From a virus: 25,293 nucleotides of DNA. The notes under the pieces are model-generated. The model searched no databases and was not told the DNA's origin. It saw nothing but the letters and a program-made list of their open reading frames with translations. Shown in pieces: positions 1 to 6,466 of this stretch. Position numbers and translations under genes: made by a program. How positions within the stretch are numbered: position 1 is the first letter of the stretch; every line of letters begins with the position of its first letter. The stretch lies in the IMG/VR virus record IMGVR_UViG_3300034062_000923, positions 1 to 25,293 of that record, one strand, 5' to 3'.

Positions 1-260
1 TCTCCTGGCATCCTTGGCTCAAACCGACCTAATTCGTCTGATCCAGCAAAGATACGCATTAACTGAGGTAAAGCACCATCTACGACCTCGGCTACTTCGC
101 CTGTTACGATCTTAGAACGACCATCTACCTCGTTGCCATACTCGTAACGATTGTAGTAGTTGATCGCCTTTGTGCGTTGCTCTACTGTTTCGGTCTCTAC
201 ATAGCCGATAGAATCGTCTATCTCTGCTTCGAGAATGACCTTTAGTTTTTGTTCATCCAT
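1..260 (-). CDS. Portal protein, P22-like (N-terminal part, runs off the left edge)
   Basis: Translation from the ATG at 258-260 begins MDEQKLKVILEAEIDDSIGY and continues through RSKIVTGEVAEVVDGALPQL and MRIFAGSDELGRFEPRMPG before leaving the window. The segment 'RSKIVTxEVxxVVxxxLPxLMRIFxxSD' is typical of the start of P22-type portal proteins, the dodecameric ring at the capsid vertex through which DNA is packaged and ejected. The gene starts immediately after the stop of the large terminase (TAA then ATG with no gap), the usual terS-terL-portal order. Only 86 residues are visible, so the rest of the protein cannot be checked. The family call rests on this N-terminal signature plus gene order. 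Confidence 0.8.
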   Translation of the reverse strand, partial: MDEQKLKVILEAEIDDSIGYVETETVEQRTKAINYYNRYEYGNEVDGRSKIVTGEVAEVVDGALPQLMRIFAGSDELGRFEPRMPG

Positions 261-1547
261 TTATACGATCCATGAAGTTTTTACTGTTATCGGTTGCGAC
301 CAAGTAGTGTTTTGTTCCATTCCTAATGCTAAATAACGAAAGCTGTCGCTTCCATGACTTGCCCAGTCGTGCATTGGCTTGTCAAAAAAGACATTACGCT
401 TTTCATCGTAATCGCGCCTATAGTTCCTAAGGCAGTCTAGCCCTTGCTTTACCTGTGGCATATTGAACCAACATTTCGGTAAGAGTCTACGAACTGCCTG
501 AATACCATCATCTACAGAAAGTCTTGGCAGAACCCGAACATCTAGTCCAGCTTCTCTCAACACTTCCAATCTGCTCTTGCCTGTGCCTAGTTCTCTTACT
601 TCTACATCGTGTGGTAGGAGTTGTTCTGCTTTCTCCCACTTATTGTCTTTTAGCCAGTTAACATACCAATCAAGTCCTTGACCATGATTTTCTACATAGT
701 CTAGGAGTCTTACTTCTTGTCCTGTTGCTTGTGCCACCCACAACGCTGTGCTATCACCCATACCCAAATCCCAAGCCACATAAGTTCTACAGAGATCATC
801 TCTCGTAATGTCGCAAAGTCTACCTTTTTCTTCGAGGTCGTTGATGAGTTTTCCATAGTAACTCCCCTCTACTGCTGCATTAAAACTACACTCAAACTCT
901 TGATTGTACTTATCGTCTCCCATTTCTTTTCTGGCAGACCATAACTCTTGTTCATCTAGCAGCTTTGTTTCGCTTGCCTTAAACTGTAATGCACTCCATC
1001 CTTCTTCTTTGCCTGCTCTGTCGAACAAGTCTTTGAAGTGGTTGTTTCCCTTGGGTGTGCCGATAAACAAGCACGACCCTTTTCTGTCTGCAAGAGCCGG
1101 TCTAATGATCTCGTTCCAAATCTTAGGATTCTGATCGCCAATTTCGTCTAGCACTACAGAGTCGAAATATTGTCCGCGCAAAGAGTCTGGGTTATCCGAG
1201 CCATAAAGCTGGATTCTCCTTCCGTAAAAATCTACTCTTAATTCCGCAATATTGGCTGTTGCATCCAATGGTCTACAGAAGTTTGTAAGGTAATCCCAAG
1301 CTACTCTCTTTGCCTGGCTATATGTCGGCGCGATATACGCATACCTAGGGTTAGGCTTATCGTTCTCCATCGCTGCTTTAATCAGCGCGTTTAGAGCCTG
1401 TACTGTCTTACCCATGCGCCTGTGTGCCACTACCACTACGAAACGATTATTCTCCATCGCCTCATGGATCTGTAACTGAGGTTCTCTTGGCTTGTAAGGG
1501 ATAACGACTCGTTTTACCTCATCGTCTGCGTACTCTACTTCTCCCAA
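261..1547 (-). CDS. terL: Terminase large subunit (packaging ATPase-nuclease)
   Basis: 428 aa, full length for a compact TerL. The N-terminal ATPase has a Walker A at residues 41-48 (AHRRMGKT), a Walker B with catalytic Glu at about 127-135 (FDSVVLDE) and a coupling motif at about 161-168 (FIGTPKGN). The C-terminal RNase-H-like nuclease is marked by YVAWDLGMGDSTAL (first acidic residue D260) and a late HDWASHGSDSFRY motif (D394, D401). It pumps DNA into the prohead through the portal and cuts the concatemer. The start overlaps the end of the small-subunit gene by 13 bp and the portal gene follows with no gap, consistent with one co-translated packaging operon. The role is certain; the exact packaging type (pac or cos) cannot be judged here. 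Confidence 0.95.
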   Translation of the reverse strand: MGEVEYADDEVKRVVIPYKPREPQLQIHEAMENNRFVVVVAHRRMGKTVQALNALIKAAMENDKPNPRYAYIAPTYSQAKRVAWDYLTNFCRPLDATANIAELRVDFYGRRIQLYGSDNPDSLRGQYFDSVVLDEIGDQNPKIWNEIIRPALADRKGSCLFIGTPKGNNHFKDLFDRAGKEEGWSALQFKASETKLLDEQELWSARKEMGDDKYNQEFECSFNAAVEGSYYGKLINDLEEKGRLCDITRDDLCRTYVAWDLGMGDSTALWVAQATGQEVRLLDYVENHGQGLDWYVNWLKDNKWEKAEQLLPHDVEVRELGTGKSRLEVLREAGLDVRVLPRLSVDDGIQAVRRLLPKCWFNMPQVKQGLDCLRNYRRDYDEKRNVFFDKPMHDWASHGSDSFRYLALGMEQNTTWSQPITVKTSWIV

Positions 1548-1840
1548 GCTACCACCATCTTAAAGATGCCACCTTCTGCATTGCTTAGTTCGGTAGTGTT
1601 AACAGGCTTACCATCTATCCTGTCCATGACTTCCTTGATTGCCCAAGGCTCTCCGGCTTCTGCTGACTTGACTAACTTCTCGGTAATGTTCCTGAGTTTC
1701 TTTCGATCCTCTTGTACTAGGGCTACTCTTAGTGCATCGTAAAAGAGTTTTCCCTTCTTACCATTCTGGTTGCCTGTAGGTGCGCCACCTTTATTAGTTG
1801 GCTCAACTTGTAGATTATTGTTTTCTGTAGAGTTTTCCAT
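1535..1840 (-). CDS. terS: Putative terminase small subunit
   Basis: 101 aa. An N-terminal low-complexity stretch leads into GGAPTGNQNGKKG (residues 18-30), then a helical segment (KLFYDALRVALVQEDRKKLR, then AVEAGEPWAIKEVMDRIDGKP-like sequence). The 'GAPxGNQN-K-G... AxxGExxAIKEVxDRxDGKP' pattern is common in small-terminase and DUF5681-like phage proteins encoded just before terL. TerS recognises viral DNA and stimulates TerL. The start ATG is preceded by AGGGAA about 6 nt upstream. The gene overlaps terL by 13 bp. The call depends on position plus the sequence pattern; no experimentally known DNA-binding motif can be read directly. Confidence 0.75.
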   Translation of the reverse strand: MENSTENNNLQVEPTNKGGAPTGNQNGKKGKLFYDALRVALVQEDRKKLRNITEKLVKSAEAGEPWAIKEVMDRIDGKPVNTTELSNAEGGIFKMVVAWEK

Positions 1841-1875
1841 TCCATTCCCTAAGGGTTGATGGTTGATGATGTTGC

Positions 1876-1928
1876 TATTCTACAACAGATTTGTGATATA
1901 CAAATGTAGAACTTTCTGATATTCTACA
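1876..1928 (+). promoter_or_regulatory. Candidate promoter/operator cluster for the lone plus-strand gene
   Basis: Two copies of TATTCTACA lie at 1876-1884 and 1920-1928, with an inverted TGTAGAA at 1905-1911 between them. The last two form an inverted repeat with a 10-bp spacer. ATTTGT (1889-1894) and ACAAAT (1900-1905) form a second dyad. TGATATTCT at 1917-1925 fits an extended -10 element (TG-N-TATTCT), but no good -35 is visible. The 12-mer TGATATTCTACA recurs exactly at 12219-12230 before the early operon. This suggests that both promoters answer to the same phage regulator. Confidence 0.55.
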
Positions 1929-1951
1929 AACTCACTTAAAAGGAGAATCAA

Positions 1952-2263
1952 ATGAGTAAATATTATGGTTGGTCTAATTATGAAACTTGGAACGCTAATC
2001 TTTGGATTGACAATGATTGGCGGTTATCCGAAACAATTGCACTTCATACTTCTGATTTGTTTGGCAGCTACGATGACCCAGACGATATTACTTGTCATGT
2101 TGCTGACTACATTAAAAACTTATTTCTTGATGTTGCACCAGATATAGAATCTGGCTTTTATGCCGACATCATCAACTCAGCAATCAGAACTGTAAACTGG
2201 CATGAAATTGCCAAGCACTATGTAGATTCTGAACTATCTGCTATCGAATTGCAGTCGGATTAA
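1952..2263 (+). CDS. Conserved phage hypothetical protein (SNYETWNxxLW family)
   Basis: 103 aa beginning MSKYYGWSNYETWNANLWID. The Y-G-W-S-N-Y-E-T-W-N-x-x-L-W opening is found in a widespread family of small phage and plasmid proteins without known function (I believe the DUF7249 type; recalled, not searched). The Shine-Dalgarno is strong (AAAAGGAG, 7 nt before ATG). It is the only plus-strand gene inside the leftward late block, set between the small terminase and the 625-aa protein, and its last 23 bp overlap the end of that convergent gene. It has its own TTCTACA-box control region upstream. This suggests independent, probably early, expression, moron-like in arrangement. Confidence 0.8.
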   Translation: MSKYYGWSNYETWNANLWIDNDWRLSETIALHTSDLFGSYDDPDDITCHVADYIKNLFLDVAPDIESGFYADIINSAIRTVNWHEIAKHYVDSELSAIELQSD

Positions 2264-4118
2264 ACAATATGGCTTTAGTAGGGTCTAATAGCCCTCTGTA
2301 GCCATATTCTCTTGTTAATCTTTCTAGGTCTGTCAAACTCTGTTGCGGATCTAATAAACCCTTGTTGTATGGCGATAAAAAACTTGTAGTATTTCTTGTT
2401 GCTGCTAAAAGTCCTAATTGCTCTGGATCTTTTGTAATATCGTATAGTCCAGGTACTTGAATCTGATACGGATAGCGACCCAATCCTGGCTCTGGTGTTA
2501 CTTGTTCTGTTGCGCCTCTATAAGCATATGATCTGCCAGTTACAGGGTTTATGGTTTCAGCTAACCTTCTTGCTTCTTGTCCTTTGATGCCAGACCCATA
2601 TTTTGTAGGATCTAGCACATCTAAATCAGGCTTGTTGCTAAAGTGTGTAAGAGTTTCTTCTACACCAAATTTAGGTTCTACAGCGTTTATTAAATAATCT
2701 GGCATACCACCGGCAAACTGTGGTTTTGTATATTCTGCTGGCAATAGGACTGCTGCTTGTTTAGCATATCCCCACATATCGCCTTTTTTCTTTAGCTCAT
2801 CGGCTAAGAATTTAATGGAGTCTGCATCGCCTCTTGCTTTTGCTTCCTGTTGCAGCTTTCTTAAATCCTCCATCTGAGAATAAAGCTCTGCATTAACAGG
2901 GGTATAGTTTACAAAGGAGTTTTGACCTCTTGTTTCAGATGTCATGGCAATTTTTGCCAATGGACTATACATCTGCTCATGGGATGCCCAGGCTATTTCT
3001 TCGCCTTTAGCTCCGAATGGATTACCTCGTACTGCATGACCAAAATAATCGTGTACAGCCCTAAACTGCTCGTTGCTATTTAGTCCTGTAGTTTTGTCTA
3101 CTTTATTTAAAAATTCATGCTTATCACCACCTCTAAATACTGTGAGATGGTTGTGTCCAATGATGTCTCTTAACATTTCTTGAGAATCATTGTAATTTAG
3201 ATTCCCTTCATGGAATGACATCTTGACAGGCAAAGACTTGAATTGCTCTTGTGTTTCTTTTTCTAACTGCTTATATGATGCTTCTACAAGGTCATCATAA
3301 TTGTTAATGCCTAATTGTTTAATAATAGGCGCATATTCTGGATCAGCAAGATAACTCTGAAATACTTGATCTTTAGGATAATTCTGAGGCATTTCTGCTG
3401 CAATTTGATATGTTCTACCAATACCAGACTGTTTTGCTAGGCTACTTGCAGGAATATCAATTAAAGGATTGTATGCCCTACCTTGTGTCTGGGTTATTGT
3501 TGATGCTAATTGAAAAGCTCTGTTTGTCTCTGGATTTGTTAAGAGAGATTGAACTTGCCTGTTCGCCTCTTGTTCGTCAATGCCATATACAGACTGTCCG
3601 ACTCCTCTAGTGGAGATAGCTGTTCCAGGATATATCCCTTCTGCCGGAACTGTTCCAAAAGTTTGCTGTGAGATTCCCTGAGATCCTGTAGGCTCGACTT
3701 CGAGGATTCCACCTGATTCTTTGGTTGTGAAGGCTGGCTTTTCATTTAATATTCCTGTTGGTGCTTCTACAGATTGTCCAAATTTTGTTAATACTGGAGG
3801 TTTTGCCAATGTTGTAAAAGTCTTTGCGACTCCAGCAGGAGTAACGGCAGACGATAACAACTCAGTAGTCTGACCAAGCAGATTCTGAGATGGTTGTGGC
3901 AAAAACCCTCTAGCAGTAAGGTAATCTGTAGATCCTACTACATTATTAGGATCTAGTAAACCAGATAAAGTAAATGGCAATGCTGCTAAATCTACAAATC
4001 CAGTAACTGCTTGTGGAACACCTCTTGCTACAGACCTGCCTAAATCCAACAAGGGATTTACAGACCTTTCTGTGGGAACAAACTGTGTTCCTAGTTCCAG
4101 GTCTAACAGGCTTGCCAT
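2241..4118 (-). CDS. Large polyvalent-type phage protein with FGH-motif domain and possible ADP-ribosyltransferase-like C-terminus
   Basis: 625 aa. Residues 1-110 are hydrophobic and Pro/Gly/Leu-rich. The middle holds FRAVHDYFGHA (352-362), GEEIAWASH (372-380) and SETRGQNSFVNY (394-405). This signature recurs in large multidomain 'polyvalent' phage proteins, where I remember it as often being labelled crystallin-motif protein without functional evidence. Conserved His, Asp, Glu and Asn suggest an enzyme or metal site. Near the C-terminus, LTHFSN (490-495) and YGSGIKGQEARR (507-518) resemble the 'LxHxS...GxGxxGQE' start of ADP-ribosyltransferase domains seen in such proteins. It lies upstream of the terminase genes in the late block, so it may be packaged and ejected or act late. 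The function is not established. Confidence 0.65.
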   Translation of the reverse strand: MASLLDLELGTQFVPTERSVNPLLDLGRSVARGVPQAVTGFVDLAALPFTLSGLLDPNNVVGSTDYLTARGFLPQPSQNLLGQTTELLSSAVTPAGVAKTFTTLAKPPVLTKFGQSVEAPTGILNEKPAFTTKESGGILEVEPTGSQGISQQTFGTVPAEGIYPGTAISTRGVGQSVYGIDEQEANRQVQSLLTNPETNRAFQLASTITQTQGRAYNPLIDIPASSLAKQSGIGRTYQIAAEMPQNYPKDQVFQSYLADPEYAPIIKQLGINNYDDLVEASYKQLEKETQEQFKSLPVKMSFHEGNLNYNDSQEMLRDIIGHNHLTVFRGGDKHEFLNKVDKTTGLNSNEQFRAVHDYFGHAVRGNPFGAKGEEIAWASHEQMYSPLAKIAMTSETRGQNSFVNYTPVNAELYSQMEDLRKLQQEAKARGDADSIKFLADELKKKGDMWGYAKQAAVLLPAEYTKPQFAGGMPDYLINAVEPKFGVEETLTHFSNKPDLDVLDPTKYGSGIKGQEARRLAETINPVTGRSYAYRGATEQVTPEPGLGRYPYQIQVPGLYDITKDPEQLGLLAATRNTTSFLSPYNKGLLDPQQSLTDLERLTREYGYRGLLDPTKAILFNPTAIR

Positions 4119-4134
4119 ATCTATCCTTTATTTA

Positions 4135-4425
4135 TTACCACTTAACTTTGTCAGCCCAAAACGCTGCACTCATTTTGCCCTTGGCTATGTTCTTAGCGTG
4201 TCTTGCCTTAAATGACTTTCTTCTTGCCTTGTCTGCTTGCGACTCACCTTCTCTTGGTGGGCTACCTGTCATTCCTTGCTGACCAAAACGGATGGTCTTT
4301 ACCTTATCGCCTTCTTTTGCTACGACTACATGGCTTTTAGTAGGGTGGTTTGGTGTTCTTTTGGGTTTATTAAATCCCGCTACACCGATTCTTTCTAATA
4401 CTCCAGCAGCCTCTCGGATTTTCAC
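4135..4425 (-). CDS. Small conserved phage protein (GFNxPKxTP...KVKTIRFGQQG; DUF6321-like)
   Basis: 96 aa with a GTG start that overlaps the TGA of the preceding gene (GTGA, 4-bp overlap), implying translational coupling. Recognisable conserved blocks are GVAGFNKPKRTPNHPTKSH (residues about 15-33), KEGDKVKTIRFGQQGMTGS and the basic tail KARRKSFKARHAKNIAKGKM...FWADKVKW. Proteins of this pattern are very common in marine and freshwater phages, near small structural genes; I believe the Pfam name is DUF6321. The protein is strongly basic. The function is unknown; a DNA-associated or minor virion role is only a guess. Confidence 0.8.
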   Translation of the reverse strand: MKIREAAGVLERIGVAGFNKPKRTPNHPTKSHVVVAKEGDKVKTIRFGQQGMTGSPPREGESQADKARRKSFKARHAKNIAKGKMSAAFWADKVKW

Positions 4426-4577
4426 TTCTTGACTCGCATAGACTTACCGGCTTCTGACATAGCAATAGCGATGGCTTGCTTGGGATTCTTAACAACTTTA
4501 CCGCCCTTGCCAGAATGTAGCTTTCCTTCTTTGTACTCGCCCATTACTTTACCGATTTTCTTTTGTGCCTTGTTCAT
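4422..4577 (-). CDS. Small basic phage protein (DUF6496-like)
   Basis: 51 aa starting MNKAQKKIGKVMGEYKEGKL and continuing HSGKGGKVVKNPKQAIAIAM, then SEAGKSMRVKK. The pattern 'VMxEYKxGxLxSGxGxKVxxxKQAIAIAxSEAGKS' matches a widespread small phage/bacterial family that I know as DUF6496. The start is at 4575-4577, with AGAGGAT as Shine-Dalgarno. This start makes the gene overlap the end of the glycosyltransferase gene by 29 bp. A downstream in-frame ATG at 4542-4544 would avoid the overlap but has a poorer ribosome site. Its TGA is shared with the GTG start of the next gene. No function is known. Confidence 0.75.
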   Translation of the reverse strand: MNKAQKKIGKVMGEYKEGKLHSGKGGKVVKNPKQAIAIAMSEAGKSMRVKK

Positions 4578-5295
4578 AGAGATCCTCTAGGTTATATTTG
4601 CACCATAACAAAGGTGCTTCTTCTCCATCTGCCATGCCTCTTGCGATATGTTGTTCTATAGAAACAACTGTAGCACCTAGTGTACTAAGTCCATCTACCA
4701 TATCAGGGTAAACCCTATGCTTAAATCGTTCTGCGTTTGCCTTGCTTGCCTCGGACTCTCCGTTGGCATCGTAGCCGTTAGAATCGTGATCTAGGGCGAT
4801 AAAAGTACCATCTTTGTACCCTAGGGGTATCCCGACTGATTCGAGCCTTTTAGCAAGGTCTGTGTCCTCGTAGCCCCATCCCCAATAAGTATTGGAGTAT
4901 CCGTTACAGGCTTCAAAATGCCACTTACGCATGACTGCAACTGCTGCTAATCCGTAGCGTTGCGCGATTACTGCTCTGTCTGTACCATGTCCTACTGGTC
5001 GTTTATCCAGTCCATACCAGACTATTCTGCTTGGTAGGCTAGGTTCGCTGTAGTCTGCCCACATTGGCATATAGTCTACATCGTTAAAACACACATAATC
5101 GATCATGCCTGCACAAGCTGCGTAAGCATGATTGAGTATTGCGCCTTTGTTGAAAGGTAGATCATCGTCTTGTTCGGCTAGAACAAACAATGGTTCTATG
5201 TCGGTATTTCTACGAAAAAATGAGACTGTATGAGGGAGCATCTTGGTTAGATGCGCCTCTCTGTCTCTATATGGGATTATTATCCCTAATCTCAA
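4549..5295 (-). CDS. Glycosyltransferase, GT7 (beta-1,4-galactosyltransferase)-like
   Basis: 248 aa. The start is a TTG overlapping the upstream TGA. Motifs in order are IIPYRDRE (6-13), FNKGAILN (48-55), NDVDYMP (71-77, a DxD-type metal/UDP-sugar site) and WGWGYEDTDLAKR (138-150, the acceptor/catalytic Glu-Asp motif). This set (FxxRxxxLN, DVDxxP, WGWGxEDxDL) is diagnostic for the GT7 fold of beta-1,4-galactosyltransferases, better known from animals and some bacterial polysaccharide loci. The enzyme should transfer a hexose from a nucleotide-sugar. In the late block it could decorate virion proteins, modify host surface glycans or modify DNA bases; the sequence does not decide between these. 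Confidence 0.82.
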   Translation of the reverse strand: MRLGIIIPYRDREAHLTKMLPHTVSFFRRNTDIEPLFVLAEQDDDLPFNKGAILNHAYAACAGMIDYVCFNDVDYMPMWADYSEPSLPSRIVWYGLDKRPVGHGTDRAVIAQRYGLAAVAVMRKWHFEACNGYSNTYWGWGYEDTDLAKRLESVGIPLGYKDGTFIALDHDSNGYDANGESEASKANAERFKHRVYPDMVDGLSTLGATVVSIEQHIARGMADGEEAPLLWCKYNLEDLYEQGTKENR

Positions 5296-5450
5296 GATTT
5301 CTTTTTGTAAGGTTTAGCAGTTTTAGCTGCTTGTTTAAAGTCTGCTGCGGAAGGTGCTGCTTTGCTACCAGGCTTATTCATCTTCTCGCCTGATCCTTCT
5401 TTTATCCGTTTTCTCTTTGCTGCGATATTACTGTAGAGACCCTGTTTCAT
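5292..5450 (-). CDS. Small basic conserved phage protein (GLYxNIxAKRxRIKxGSGEKMxKPGSK)
   Basis: 52 aa: MKQGLYSNIAAKRKRIKEGS, then GEKMNKPGSKAAPSAADFKQ, then AAKTAKPYKKKS. The ATG at 5448-5450 overlaps the end of the Cys-rich gene and its TGA overlaps the TTG start of the glycosyltransferase gene. 'MGLYxNIxAKRxRIKxGSGEKMRKPGSxGAPTAxxFKxAAKTAK' is one of the most common tiny proteins in aquatic podovirus- and siphovirus-like phages. It is highly basic and without known function; a DNA- or scaffold-associated role is a guess. The family pattern is unmistakable even though the gene is short. Confidence 0.85.
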   Translation of the reverse strand: MKQGLYSNIAAKRKRIKEGSGEKMNKPGSKAAPSAADFKQAAKTAKPYKKKS

Positions 5451-5812
5451 TCTTCCTCCTCGTATTCTTCTTCCTCACCGACAGCTTCCCAAGCCTGACA
5501 GCCATTCTCATCGGCACATACAAAGTCGAATATAGCACAATGACCCATGCCTTTACCAACTCCGCACTTGGTCATTTCTTCGCCTTGCATATAGTATTCG
5601 CAGGCTTTACATTTACCTTCGCCATCCTTACGCGCACCATAGTTGGCGGTCAAGATAGCCTTTTTCTTGTTGCCTTTGTTAATATCGGCATCAACTGTCG
5701 AGAGTGGGCAAGACTCGGTATCGGACTCTAATAGACCGCCCTCGGACTTCTCAGCCATCTTAGGCTCTTTGCCTAACAGACCGATCATTATTGACATACC
5801 TTTTTCTTTCAT
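5447..5812 (-). CDS. Cys-rich acidic-tailed protein, first gene of the late block
   Basis: 121 aa. The core GKCKACEYYMQGEEMTKCG, then a GHCAIFDFVCADENGCQAW segment, has seven Cys (spacing C-x2-C-x10-C-x9-C-x6-C-x5-C). This suggests a metal (Zn or Fe-S) site or disulfides. It ends in a run of Glu/Tyr (EEEEYEEEE). The first ATG (5810-5812) has a poor ribosome site; internal ATGs at residues 6 and 9 lie just after AAAAAGG, so the true start may be MSIMIGLLGKEP. The gene is first after the late promoter/terminator region. Similar Cys-rich small proteins occur near capsid or terminase genes in marine phages, but I cannot assign a role. Confidence 0.7.
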   Translation of the reverse strand: MKEKGMSIMIGLLGKEPKMAEKSEGGLLESDTESCPLSTVDADINKGNKKKAILTANYGARKDGEGKCKACEYYMQGEEMTKCGVGKGMGHCAIFDFVCADENGCQAWEAVGEEEEYEEEE

Positions 5813-5821
5813 ATCGCACCC

Positions 5822-5846
5822 AAAAAAAAGCCCTATTGCTAGGGCT
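5822..5846 (-). terminator. Intrinsic terminator (tR'-like) just before the late genes
   Basis: Read on the minus strand, AGCCCTA (5846-5840), a four-base loop and TAGGGCT (5835-5829) form a perfect 7-bp hairpin followed by eight U. It lies between the Q-like gene and the first late gene, about 40 bp downstream of a consensus-like promoter. That position fits a terminator that must be overridden for late expression. Confidence 0.88.
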
Positions 5847-5889
5847 ATAAAGAAGAATCACTAAATTCTGGGTGCAATGACCCAAGCAA

Positions 5890-5918
5890 ATTATAAAACA
5901 TTTTTAGGCTTTCTACAA
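5890..5918 (-). promoter_or_regulatory. Strong sigma70-type late promoter (pR'-like)
   Basis: On the minus strand a perfect -10 TATAAT (5895-5890) stands 17 bp from TTGTAG (5918-5913), a 3/6 -35. Initiation near 5883 would give a leader of about 60 nt. That leader begins with a short TGGGT/ACCCA hairpin (around 5867-5884) and ends at the 5822-5846 terminator. The -35 coincides with a TTCTACA box on the other strand. Confidence 0.75.
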
Positions 5919-5939
5919 TGAAAACAAATAAATCGTTCA

Positions 5940-6383
5940 TTAATCCCATTGTTGTAGATTTCGAAAATCCCATTCTCGGTTGTCTTTCTCTCCTGACACC
6001 TTGAGCATATCCGCATAGTCCTTAGATTTGGTTTTCTTGTCGAGTTGGTCTTGGAGTCGCTTTTTAGCATTGTGTAGGTCTGTTTCGAATCGCTTTGTAG
6101 ATATTCTAAGGTGATGGGCTAGTTGATTCTGACTAGCGTATGGGTGGCTTATATAACGAGCCTTTAGCATCTTTCTGAGTTCTAAGGGTAAACCCTTAAC
6201 TGCTTGTTCGATTAACTCTCCATCTTGGTTGTCGGGTTCGTAGTGTGGTTCTTCGGGTGCGTAAAGGTTGCCAAGTTCGGGAATGTAGTTCTTTTCAAAT
6301 GATCGACAAGTAGAGTCTGGCTGTGGAATAACTGATCCAGAGACATACCAAGCCCAGTTTCGTAAGCGGTCATCTAATGTCAT
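5940..6383 (-). CDS. Antitermination protein Q-like / DUF1133-like late regulator
   Basis: 147 aa. The opening MTLDDRLRNWAWYVSG, a CRSFE segment at 26-30, 'DGELIEQAVKGLPLELRKML' and the helix-turn-helix-like SQNQLAHHLRISTKRFETDL (84-103) match the pattern of phage Q-type antiterminators and DUF1133 proteins (sigma70-region-4-like HTH). Such proteins bind near the late promoter and let RNA polymerase pass a terminator. The context is exactly right: promoter 5890-5918 and terminator 5822-5846 sit immediately downstream, then the late genes. The ATG is preceded by AGGA about 7 nt upstream. It diverges from the phosphoesterase gene. The family assignment is from memory of the pattern; the regulatory role is inferred from position. 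Confidence 0.6.
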   Translation of the reverse strand: MTLDDRLRNWAWYVSGSVIPQPDSTCRSFEKNYIPELGNLYAPEEPHYEPDNQDGELIEQAVKGLPLELRKMLKARYISHPYASQNQLAHHLRISTKRFETDLHNAKKRLQDQLDKKTKSKDYADMLKVSGEKDNREWDFRNLQQWD

Positions 6384-6404
6384 TCACATTCCTGTGTTTA
6401 ATGA

Positions 6405-6442
6405 ATTGTATAATTGTATACAAATTTTCTGTATTATTTCAA
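6405..6442. promoter_or_regulatory. Divergent promoter region with tandem ATTGTATA and a TTGTATACAA palindrome
   Basis: ATTGTATA occurs twice in exact tandem (6405-6412, 6413-6420). The second copy runs into the 10-bp palindrome TTGTATACAA (6414-6423). A perfect TATAAT at 6409-6414 could be the -10 for the plus-strand phosphoesterase operon (no good -35). On the minus strand TTGAAA (6442-6437), an 18-bp spacer and TACAAT (6418-6413) could drive the Q-like gene. A protein on the palindrome would cover both promoters. Confidence 0.55.
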
Positions 6443-6466
6443 TATGTTAACTACTTTGGGATATTT

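Noticed and set aside
5295-5731. Hydrophobic Phe/Leu/Ser-rich open frames on the plus strand
   Set aside because: Antisense to Lys/Glu-rich minus-strand genes (AAA/GAA codons read as TTT/TTC); no start signals.
6377-6466. Upstream in-frame extension of the phosphoesterase
   Set aside because: It would cover the divergent promoters and adds a hydrophobic 30-residue stretch not typical of the family. The ATG at 6467 fits better.
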